A program made the translations under genes and the position numbers. Source: Datisca glomerata (taxonomy: Eukaryota > Streptophyta > Magnoliopsida > Cucurbitales > Datiscaceae). From it: a stretch of 64,000 nt of DNA. Positions within the stretch are counted from its first letter, which is position 1. Every line of letters begins with the position of its first letter. Below, in pieces: positions 44,940 to 55,969 of the stretch. Location: NCBI GenBank assembly GCA_003255025.1, contig QANY01006236.1, positions 124,001-188,000 of the forward strand. The letters run 5' to 3'. The notes beneath the pieces are model-generated. The model made no database searches, was not told the DNA's origin, and worked only from the letters and a program-made list of their open reading frames with translations.

Positions 44940-47900
44940 TAAATAGGGTATACTATATGGGCGTGCAAAGACCAAGAAACCTCAGGCAAGGAAGAAAGCA
45001 ATTAACTGAAAGCACAGCAAATATAAGCTATGTTACAACCTGCATGCAGGAAACATATTTATCAGTCAAATAATTATTCGCCCAATTTACCACACGATGA
45101 ACACCTTGGAGAAAAGGCAATCATGCTCAAGATGTGATGTATAAAACAACAAACAAAAACTCTAAAAAAATATAACGCAACCTAAATTTCATTCAAAAAT
45201 AACCAAAAAGAAGCAACAACCGATAATATTCACATAAGCAATTGTATCTTATTTATATTATGAGAACGTTATATATTTATTCCAAACTAAAAAATTACAG
45301 AAACACGAATATGACATATCTCTATGTTACAAAATATTTACTACTAATATTTCTTCATAATGGTCTGTAGACATGCTATCACGATCTTGGAGACCCAACG
45401 ATTCACCTTTCCTTTTGAAGCCTCACGTAAAGAGGTATTATCAAAACTTTCAGATATTCTGATAATATTATATTTAATAGTTCCCTATTCATGTTTTCAG
45501 CAATTTAAGACTATCAATTTTTGCCCGCCACCGACTAAAACAAACATCATGAACAAAAAAGGATATGAAGATAGATCCAACACATATTCAAGACAGAAAA
45601 TGTCTCCAACTTCAAGAAAAATGTAAAGCATAACATATACATTCAGAAAAAAATCAAACTAAACAATCAGTACATGAAATCTAACAAAGAACTACACATG
45701 AAAAAGAAAGACCAAAAGTCCAAACCAAAACCTAACACAAATTGAAAACCAAATGTATCTAGATCTTCAAGAAAAAAAATGTAAAGCATTAGTACACATC
45801 CATGAAGAAGAATTGACTGAATGATCAGTAGAAAAAATTTAATCTAGAACTGAACACCCACAAATTTAAGTCCACCTTTGAAAACAAAAAAAAACCCTAA
45901 ATACTGAAGCATAAAAGAAATAGTTCATTTTCAATAACAAAGGAAATCAATTTATAGAGGGAAAGAAAGATAAGCAAACAAGAGCACCACGATGACTGAA
46001 ATTCAACCATAGAACCTATCATCAGTTAACAATTAAGTTACACCTGTTAATCAGAACAAACATAGCTCCATCAAATCCAAAGGAGCAGAAAAATAGCCAC
46101 ACATGTAAAAGAGATACAGAGAAGAAGATTAACAAACAAATACATTAAATAAAGGTATACCATACGGGCGTGCAAAGACCAAGAAATAATGACATTACCC
46201 TACCTCAGACAAGAAGATTAAGTAATGCAACAACATAAGTTAATGTGCCCTCAAAACATAACAGAAGGAAAATTGGGAGCTTGATATCACGTGAATGTCT
46301 AATTTATAGACGTACAAATGGAAAACAAACAAACCGCACCGACATAGATAGGAAAAAAAACTCCAATCGTTGAAAAGATAGACTTGCATTAAACCCGAAC
46401 AAAGGGGTATAGGCGATCAACCATTGAGATAGAAAAAAAAAATCCACCGATCAACTATGGAGAGTAAAAAAAAAACTAGATTACCTCTGCTGGCACACAG
46501 CCATTAAAACAGAAGATTGACTATAAAAAAATGATCCAAATCTAAAACAGTAGAAAATAAAAAAGATTTAAACCCACCCTCACCGATAACAATATAAATT
46601 GATTTATATATACAGAGAGGAAAGGAGACAAAAACCACCGCCTGGACTGAAATTTCTAAACATTGAGGACAAAATCAGCTGAATAACTCCAGCTCAAATC
46701 CTTTACTTACAAAGGAGATGATATAAATAACTGAGTGTAAAGACAAATTAAATGTTCTGGTCATAACATCAATCAAAACTGGGAAAAAGACGACCTTAAG
46801 CTAACAAAGAAACTTCATAAATGAATTTGAGGTTGTAGTAATTAACACCAATTTGTTAAAGAAAAATTGCTAATAAACCACAACCAACATAACACATGAA
46901 ATGACTCACATATCCCTGAACCAAACGAGAACTACAGCCCATACAACTGACCAACATAACCAATTTATTTCAACTTACAAATTTGAGGAGCTTTTGCTTC
47001 TTGTATTCCAAGAACTCTTAATAAAACCAAGCTAAGATCACATGTAAAATTCCAAGAAGAAATGAGACCTACATTCAATATTTACCAAATATAATCACTG
47101 AAGTGCAGAGTCTCGTAGTATTTCCAACTTAATCAAAGTAAATAAGAACAACTAATAACAAGATAAAAATTCAATATAGGAAATTGACCTATTACCCAAA
47201 AAAAATTTAAATCACCTTTAGAAACATAGACAAACAAACTCAGAAGCATACAAAAAATAATCGACTTTTCAACACGAACCCAGAAAATAGACAAACAAAC
47301 ATAGAAGCATAGACATAATAATTAATTTTCCAACAAACGAAGACAATCTTACATTAGACAAGTAAGAAAGCAACTAAAAGAAAATTGAATTTTCGTAACA
47401 AATGATTGTTTAATTTATAATAGTAGAAATGGCAAAGAAACAAAATGCACCGATTTTTTACAACCAAAAATTACCAAACAGTCAAAATTTGTCCTTACAA
47501 TGCAGTCCAAGTCTTTCCTAAAGCAAAGAAAGGACAATGTCCACATCATCCTAAAAAAGGGCTGAAGAAACACCCAAAAACCACCGCTACACCAATTAAT
47601 AAGAAGTGCACAGCTACAAAAACAGTCCAAAACTACGCACATCAATAGTAGATGCCAAAACACCACAACACAATCGAAATCAATCCTAAAACAGAACAAA
47701 AATAAAAATAAAATTTCAACCCTATCCTCACATCTGTCACTCACCGAGCATATGTCCAGAGAATTAACCACAGAAAAAACACCATCACATACCTGTGACA
47801 CCTCACAACAACACGCTAGCAACACTCTCAACCAAAGAACACTGCTCAACTGAATAACAGTAGACAAACATCTGTAATTCGATCGATATTAGACACAAAT

Positions 47901-49200
47901 AACATGCATCAAATTCAGAAAATCAATAATAAAAATAAAACAGAAACACAACTCTCAAATACACAAAAAAAAATAGAAAAATAAAGATTCAATTCTAAAA
48001 ACTTAAAAAACCCCTAGATTAGACATCGATTGAGAAGGAGAATGAAAATAAAAAAACAAAACAGAAAAGTAAAAAACTTGGAAAAAAACACCCTAGATCA
48101 GTCACTAATTAAGAAGAAAAATGAAAAAAAAAAACAAATCATGGCAAAATAACTGGAAGAAGAGATATAATAAGACAAAGAATCAACGAAGAAGAAGAAA
48201 GGAAAGAAGAAGAAAGGAAAGACAGAGAAACACATAACCCTAAGAAAATAGCAAGAAGAGGTCGTCGAATAACCAAGTCAAGCAATCGACAAATACGAAA
48301 ATCAAAACTAAAAAAAAAAATCATAACAAAATACCTGGAAGAAGAAGCCACAGAATCAGAGAAGAAGAAGAAGGAAAAGATTACATAAACCCTTAATGCT
48401 ACCAAGAAGTCGTCGAAGAAGAAGAAAGAAGAAAAATGGGAAAAAAACCTAAAACTAAACAACTAAGAGCTTTGAATACTCAACAACCGAAGGTTAAGAT
48501 CAAACACATTTATCCAAAGGCTGAGAATAAGTCAACAAGCAAAGATCTCAGTGCACTTTACAAGCAAAGAACAGATTTTCATGGATAAACACAATGGGGC
48601 AAATGAGTTTTTCAAACTACCTATATCCAACCAATTTTATGTTCTCTTTAAGCTTGGGAATTTAACCAATCATCAAGACATTTCATCTCAAATGGACAAA
48701 GACCATTGAGCATGCCATGGGTGTTACTTTATCATTTACTGTAATTCTCCTAAAGCATACTTCAAAAATCCAAAACTCCTAAAATGATGGGACAAACTAT
48801 GATCTGAAAACATAAATGAATCTATTTAGGTCAAACAACAATGCTTATAAAAAATTTAGGTCAGAGTAAACAAATAAACAAGTCAGAACCGTGCAAACAC
48901 AATTACGAAATGATTATTCACAATTAACTACCACAGAGTAAAAAAAACAACAGGCGAATAAGAAATTTGACAAGTTAATATCAGCAATAAGTATTAATTA
49001 CGAATGTTAAATAGGATGTAAAGTAAGGCTTTCCAAAGACCAATAAACGAAGAGAACTCTTACCTTAGAGAAAGAAGAAAACAACTAAAAACAAATTGAA
49101 TTTTCTGTAAGACTATCGTCTAATTTATAGTAGTAGAAATGACAAGGAAACAAAACCAACTGATTTGTTAGACTGCCAAAAACTACCAAACAGTAAAAAA
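44940..49200. repeat. dispersed repeats at about 1.2-1.7-kb spacing
   Basis: The phrase GGGCGTGCAAAGACCAAGAAA occurs at 44960 and 46167, with CCAAAGACCAATAAACGAAG at 49033. AAATTGAATTTTC followed by TAATTTATAGTAGTAGAAATG is shared by 47380 and 49100. The copies look like old tandem duplications, perhaps linked to the RPA-like remnants. The rest to 50100 is A-rich on the plus strand, with low-complexity minus-strand frames that I do not call genes. Confidence 0.55.
45350..45545 (-). pseudogene. third, strongly decayed copy of the RPA-like tail
   Basis: TTTCAGATATTCTGATAATATTATATTTAA parallels TTTCAGATTTTATGACGATATTATATCTAA at 42891. Its reverse translation shows VGGGQKLIVL-like residues against SNGPKLVLVKF. 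Stops interrupt it. Confidence 0.45.
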
Positions 49201-50389
49201 GACAAATAATAAGTGCCTAATAAAACGAAATAAGTGATGAAAGAAAAAAAAACACTGTTATTCAGGTGATTAAAATCAAATTTGAATCCCAACCTCACAT
49301 ATGTCAGCAAAAGCTGTTATTCAGACTATTTACCTCCAAAGCATGACAAAAACCACTGCATAAACAAAATTTTTAAAATAATGAGAAGATAAGAATGACC
49401 GAATAACAAAGAAATTTGTTTATACCATCCAATCCAACCACATCAATTGAAAACCCACCGATTACTGATCCATTCACAGTTAAATGAAGTAAAAATTTAT
49501 CCCTAAACCATTACAGACAGAACAATGAAGAGATAAAAACTCAAAAGCTATAAAAGTAAGAAAAGATAAGCATAAAAACTTAATTGCTGATTTCTAAAAT
49601 CCGAACTCTAAAAGGCTAGATTAAAAAGATCGGATTCTAACAAAGCAATGAAGAAAACAGTAGATGAAAAAATGAAACAGAAAAGTAAAGATTAAATTCT
49701 GGAAAATTAAAAAAAAAAAAGCAAACACTGATTAACAACGAAATTAAGAAGTGAAAAAAAGGATAGCAAATCGTCGTTGAAGAAGTAAAAAAATAAAAAT
49801 AAAGATTTTGTGAAGAAGAAGAACCGAGATCTACAAAGTTTGTGTTTTTTTTAGCCACTGAGGCAGAGGAAGACTTACTCTGATGATTGCAGCAATTGTA
49901 ACGACGAGAATCGTAGCCGTCACACTGAGTCTGCGAGGAAGACGATCGACAAGCGGCTGTGTTTGACTGAGAGAGGTGGTGTAGTAGAGAGAGAGACCAT
50001 GTTCGTGAGAGAGAGAGAGTCGTTAAGAGTGAGAGAAAGATGAGAAAACCCAAAACCTAATGAAAAATACTTTAAATACTAAACAATCAGCTATTGAGAT
50101 CAAACAACTTAAACAATTCAGATTTATCCTCACAATTAAATGAATGGTTCAAATCAAAACAATCATATTCTAATTTGGTCAATATTTTTAACTTTCAAAA
50201 TGATTCTCATGCCGTTGATGTTAGGGAAAAATTTTGTATAATAAGAGGGGTAAATTCGTCATGAAAAAATCACACACTCCATCAGAAATAAAATTTTTTA
50301 TTATAGAGTAAGAAATAAAAATTTATTCATACAAGAAAATTCACAACCAAAGTTTATTTTTGAATCTTGTAACCAAAGTCAATAACAAT

Positions 50390-50872
50390 AAGGATAAATT
50401 TCACTTTGCACCCTCAATTATGGAAAATATATAATTTTAATCATAAATTTTAAAATATTGTAATATGAACCTTAAATTTAAAAAATGTTATAAAATAAAC
50501 CCTAGTGTCAATTTCGTCTATACTTCCGTCCATTTTTATGAAATGACGTTGTTCCATTAATCCCAAAACAGGTTGGTTACTCAGGTTTAGTGTCGTGTGT
50601 TTTGGGTTTTAGGGGGAGAAGAAATAGAATGGGTTGGTTTACTCGAGTTAGGGAAAATGTGTAAGAATTGTTTGGCATTCAAGCATTTTGTTTAGGGATC
50701 ACTGGAACGACGTTGTTTTGTGTGTAGTAAAATGATGAAGTATGGACGAGGTTGAAACACAGGTTTCGTTTTGTAACTTTGCGTTAGTTTAAGATTCATA
50801 TTGCAATATTTTAAAGTTTAGGCTTAAAATAATCTATCTCATAGTTTGAGGGCGTAAAATAAAGTTTTTCTT
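50390..50872. mobile_element. small MULE-like element with TIRs and 9-bp target duplication
   Basis: The ends are imperfect inverted repeats of about 80 bp. The left begins AAGGATAAATTTCACTTTGC and the right, reversed, begins AAGAAAAACTTTATTTTACG; both continue into CCCTCAA-TATG and later TTTAAAATATTG-AATATGAA. Flanking 9-mers are AATAACAAT (50381-50389) and AATAACTAT (50873-50881), one mismatch. A 9-bp duplication fits Mutator-like elements. At 483 bp it is non-autonomous. Confidence 0.7.
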
Positions 50873-51215
50873 AATAACTATTGGATACAACATACAACTA
50901 TTACAATATCATCGACCCAATAATAAAATAGAGCTCGTCAGAATCAACTCTCTAAGGGTCGTACGATTGTGGTCGATGTTAATTTATTCCTTGTAATCTT
51001 ATTTTGCCAATGGTATCTAAACTTATAATCACTAGCAATTAACACAGTTGTAATGAGTTTGGATAATTTTTTAAACCACTTGAATGCATTTAAAAAATAC
51101 CTTAGATCACATTTATAAGACAATTTGTTATTTGAAATACATTTTAGTATTTTATGTGAGAAAAGTGAGATGAATAATAAAGGAAAAAGGAGAAAGAAAT
51201 AAGTGAATGACAAAT

Positions 51216-51600
51216 GTTAAGCTTAAGATGTGGGAGTGCTTTGTCCCACATTCAAAAGGTGAAAGGGAAATGGTGGGTTTATAAGCCCAACATATGTGCC
51301 TTAGGGTTAGCCCTAAGGACACTTCACATTTTGTAAGGAAGAGGGACTTAGATGGCAAATGGTTCTCACAGGCGCGTGCCGTCACCGCCTCCATTCGTCC
51401 GTCTCAGCCTGTTTTAGCTTGGTTCAGTTTGGTCCAAGCCCTATTTTTTGTTGAATTTTTATCTTATTTTCCCTTGGAGAAGAAGGCTTTGAACCAGTTA
51501 AAGCGAGAACCTCCACTCCAACGTCTCTTTTATGCTCCTCACTTTATGGAATTGGTTCAAACACACAGAACCGCAAATTCATCATTTTTCTAGAAATCAC
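51216..51600 (+). repeat. possible LTR fragment
   Basis: Starts TGTTAAGCTTAAGATG and contains a hairpin TGTGGGA/TCCCACA (51229-51250), a GTTTATAAGCCCAACA stretch resembling a TATA region, and a GC-rich GGCGCGTGCCGTCACCGCC patch. The layout resembles a plant retrotransposon LTR, but there is no partner copy in the window. Confidence 0.35.
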
Positions 51601-52633
51601 AATACATCAAAATCGATCTCATCATAGGTGTTACTGTTGTCTACAGCAAAAATGCCAATGTTTTTTAAAAAAAACTTAGAAAATGAAGCAAATAACAGGA
51701 TTTAAGACCACAGAGCAAATAAAATAAAATAAAACTGCAACAAAAGAAAACACTGAAATACATAAAATACCACCCCAAAACTAACATTTTTAATGTCCTA
51801 AATGAAAAGAAAATATGTAAAAGGAGTAAGTAGATAAGACTTCTCTGAATAATGATGAGCTATTATCCTCGTCAACCCCTGCATTGTTCTTGTCGTCTCC
51901 AACTGAGAGGAAAATGGTGCATGAGCCAAATACGTCCATAGTTTTTTTTAAACATGAAAAAAACAAAAATAAAATAAGCAAAAGAAAATAAAAAAAACTA
52001 AAAAAATGAAATAACATAACTATAGTCGGGTTACCTCCCGGTAGTGCTTGCTTTAATGTCTTCAGCCAGATATAATGATCATCCAGGCTTCACCCGTTGT
52101 CCACTGACTTTAAAATTCCTTTTGTGTCAGAAATTGACCAGCCTAAAACCATTTGTTACTCTCTTAAAACCCTCAGTAGCTTGTCTTCTTGTTCACCATT
52201 TAACGAAACAGAGATAATGACAGGCAAAGTGGATGCTCATCTCATAAAGGTGTATCGAATGTGGAGGTCTAACACCGATGGTTTTTCAATAAATGGTAGG
52301 TGCCTAGGTTTACCTTCTCCAAATTCTACACTATCCACCCACATACAATTATTCATATCATTTGTGTGTTTGATTGCTTTGAAGACATTAAAAATTACAC
52401 GATCATCTTGCACTTCCAGAATAAGTTCCCCCTTTTGCACATCAATCAGAGTTATTCTTGTAACTAAAAATGGTCTAACAAGAATAATTAGAATTTATTA
52501 GTTTTCCTCCATGTCAAGAACAATAAAATCATCTCGGAAGATAAATTTATCCACATTTACCAATATATCCTCAATAATCCCCAATGGATATCTGATAGAC
52601 CGATCAACTAACTGTAAAGATACCGTCGTGGGC

Positions 52634-52972
52634 TTATCTTACAAGACCTAGCTTCTTGTAAACTAAATACGGCATCAAATTGATACCAGCCTCAAGATCA
52701 CATAAAGCCTTTTCAAAATATGAATTCTCAATGGTGCAAGGAATAATAAAACTCCCAGGGTCATTTAACTTCGAAGGCAATTTATTCTGTAAGATAGCAC
52801 TACACTCTTCAGTAAATGCAACTGTCTCATAATCCTCTAGCTTTCTCTTGTTTGACAGAATAAACTTCATGAATTTGACATAGCTTGACATTTGTTTTAA
52901 AGCATCAGTAAAAGGGATATTTATATGTAGTTTCCTAAACACATAGAGAAATTTAGAAAACTGCTTGTTCAA
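52634..52972 (-). pseudogene. gypsy aspartic protease region fragment
   Basis: Best preserved piece of the gypsy element: LHINIPFTDALKQMSSYVKF, ECSAILQNKLPSKLNDPGSF, IIPCTIENSYFEKALCDLEA, GINLMPYLVYKKLGL. This matches the conserved gag-protease junction and protease of Athila/Tat-type gypsy elements. The frame continues beyond only with interruptions. Confidence 0.85.
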
Positions 52973-53960
52973 TTTCTACTTTTGGAACCGCTGGGGGTAT
53001 GAAATAGGTGGAACATATGGTGGAGGATTATCAGGAAAGAGTTTTGACTTAGGCTTGCCTTCATTCTTTCCTAAGCTCTTGGCAAGGTCATCACCCATTG
53101 TCTTAACATCTGCTTCAATTCGCTGATAATTTTGAACGGTGACTTTCTAAGGTTCTGCTAACTCCTTGCCACTGCGAGGAGTGATGGCATTTACTTGTTC
53201 GTTTGGATTCCTCTCGGTGTTGCTCGGTAGCGAACATTGTGGTCTGAGTTAATATTTTTGAAAGTTGACCCATTTGAAGCTCCAAATTCCTAATCGATGC
53301 AGCTTAACTCTGAATACTGGTTTGTTGCCTCTGAATACTTGTCTCTTGCCATAAATTGAGTAGTATTAACTGTAAGCTGGGATATAGCATCTTCCAGAGA
53401 AAGTTTAGGTTGTAGAGGCTGAAGAGTTGCAACTGGTGGATTAATCGTATTCTAACTATTCTTCCATGAGAAATTGGGGTGATTTCTCCACCTTGATTGT
53501 AGGTGTTGGGGAATTTGTAGTTCCCAACAAAGTTAGCCTGTTCAGACTAAGAATGAGCAAATGGATTTCCAGCTTGAAATTCAGTGTTAGAATGATGTCC
53601 ATTACATAATTCACAAACTTTATGTGTCGCATGAACTTCACTAGCATTGACAGTGAAATAACTAAATTGCTTTGAAAATGTAGCTACTTAAGCTCTGAAG
53701 GTAGTAAGTGCATCTACTTCATAAACTCCATGAGTATTTCTTGGTACATTACGCCAAGTTGGCCATTGATAAGCATTAGCAGCCATTTCTTCTAGCAAGG
53801 CATAAACATTCTCATATGTTTTACCCATCAAAGCACTTCATGCTGCTGCATCCACTAGCGTCCTTGTTGAATTCCCTAAACCATTATAAAAAGTTTGAAC
53901 TTGCAGCCATCCAGGTAGTCCATGATGTGGGCATCCTCTCAACATCTCTTTAAACCTCTC

Positions 53961-53991
53961 NNNNNNNNNNNCTTAACCCCCCCCCCCCCCC
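53961..53991. other. assembly gap followed by a 15-C run
   Basis: Eleven N bases (53961-53971) are followed by CTTAA and fifteen C bases (53977-53991) inside gypsy gag. The C run does not fit the gag frame on either side and is probably a sequencing artefact at the gap edge. Confidence 0.9.
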
Positions 53992-54163
53992 ATGCTTCAT
54001 AAAGAGACTTTATATCATGTTGGGCAAATGTCGTGATCTTATTTCTCATTTTGGCTGTTTTAGCTGGTGGAAAGAACTTTGTTAAAAATTTCTCAAAGGG
54101 ACCATTCCAAGTAGTGATTGAGAGTTTAGGTGCTCGAAGCTCCTTTAGATCAGGTGGTATATT

Positions 54164-54379
54164 GTTAGTTTGTTAACTATTTGTTAGGCATCATTCCTAC
54201 TAGTTAATGAGCTAATGATAGTACTGTACTCATATAAGGATTCTGATATAAATAGTGCATTAATACAATGATCTTAGTATGACAGCATATAAGTATTATT
54301 CAAGAAACTCTTTCTTCTCTCTTCACTCTCGAGTTATCTTTCTTTCTTTCCTTCATTCTTTATACTGCTTCAGCAATCA
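54164..54379 (+). mobile_element. solo-LTR candidate
   Basis: Runs from TGTTAGTTTGTTAAC to CAGCAATCA, with TG...CA ends, an ATATAAATAG-like stretch and a CTCTTTCTTCTCTCTTC tract as in plant LTRs. Flanking 5-mers are TATAT and TATAG. It abuts the upstream edge of the gypsy gag. No internal region is present, so it would be a recombination product. Confidence 0.4.
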
Positions 54380-54801
54380 TATAGCAAAAACTTGGTTAGC
54401 GAGCAAGCTTAAGTTAGGATGTTAATTTAGTTTTTTTCTTATTTTGTTCTTGTAAAAAACTTAGTTTCGGCTTACAGCTAAAGTTAGGATGTTAACCTAA
54501 GTGTATATATGGCTTATAAATAAAATAAATAAACTATTGACATGCAAAAAAGTTCACATATAACTTCATTAATTAAGTTCATTACATCACTTTTATCGAC
54601 GAATATAATTAAACAACAATTAAAACTAATAATTTGGATCATTGTATACAGTTTTATACAATATTAACCCCTTTTATCCCTTCAACTAAAATTACCCATA
54701 TCGTTTATTTAATTAAGTTTTGCATATTGAAAAACTTAAAGAAATTAACTTTAAAAAAATGAAACTTATTTGAAACAATTAAGCCTGAGAAGAAATTCCA
54801 A

Positions 54802-55910
54802 TTAGTTCAAGTAGTCCTGACTACTGTAAGGGCTAAAAGCTTCTAAGAGCCAACTCTTCTTCCTCCAAGAACTCCATCCCATTTCTTCACAAATTTCATC
54901 ATTGTGATTAATGCTGTAAGTAGAAATACAGTGTCTTTTATAGAATCTTGTTGTCCTTTTCATCACTTCCATTTCTGTAGTAATATTTTCAAGCATTTGG
55001 TCTACACTTGGGAGCTTAAATTTCTCATCCACTAGTCGAGACAGCCATATGCTTCTCAGCTCTGCTGTCTGAAGATTTGCTACACTCTCTATGAATCCAA
55101 CAAACCCCATGTTTGGTATCATTGGATTTATGGTCCCCCTGCCCATGACAAAATAAATTCAAATTAATTAAGACTAATTAATCAATTTAACTACTAAATC
55201 TGATCATGCTTTTTAATTAAAATATTTCACATGTACTATTTGAATTTATTCGAATAAATGGGCCTCATTCCTATCATTAATGACCATTACTAACACGTGA
55301 TCCGAGATCAAACATCTAACACTAGAGTCAAGTATGTCACCGTAATTTATTTTAATTTATAAAATAAAGTGTAAAATAGGGGAAGTTCTTACCTGTATAA
55401 GGGCATCATACCAGAAGGAAATTCCACAAAACTACGGAAAGGTTCAGGCAAGATAGATTTGACTTTTTTCTTTCCTTCAAAACCAGTGGCAAAAACCACA
55501 ACATCAGCTTTCACTTTAGTATTGTCATCAAATTCAATTCCTCCTTCATAGAACCACCACTTTGATTTTAATCTTTTTATCACTATATTTCCCTTATCAG
55601 CTTCAGAGAAGAAATTCTCAGGCATGATTGCCATTTGACATGATGCATAGTCCTCCAAAAATGGATGGTCTGGTTTCAATTCATACTTTTGTAGGGGAAA
55701 TGTCCACGTAAGGTAAGACTCTATAAACTTCGATATTCCCTGCCTCTGTTAAATAAAATTATTCAAAATTAATTATATACATACTTTCATATATTGTTGT
55801 TACGACCAATCACTTTGTACATCACAACTGACCTGAGATGCTCTCATTTTGATAAAATAATGCTAAGCTTAACTTGTCATATTAGTTGTGAGGACCACAA
55901 CTTGTATTAA

Positions 55911-55969
<59 letters not shown>

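Larger units (their letters stand above)
52020..54158 (-). mobile_element. decayed Ty3/gypsy gag-protease region (Athila-like)
   Basis: In order on the minus strand: gag with ITTWNGPFEKFLTKFFPPAK, FAQHDIKSLYEAW and RFKEMLRGCPHHGLPGWLQV; a CELC-type knuckle region (VCELCNGHHSNTEFQAGNPF in the best frame); the protease with PSKLNDPGSFIIPCTI and ALCDLEAGINLMPYLV; RYPLGIIEDILVNVDKF; then LIDVQKGELILEVQDDRVIF. It stops as the reverse transcriptase would begin (VLGWSISDTKGI). Stops and frameshifts are present. The protease Asp is in DLEAG, where relatives usually have DLGAS. An assembly gap and a 15-C run interrupt gag at 53961-53991. Confidence 0.85.

Noticed and set aside
47415..50053. Minus-strand frames of 107-150 codons at 47415, 48139 and 49637
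   Set aside because: Phe/Ser/Leu-rich translations of A-rich plus-strand repeats, no domains or splice structure.
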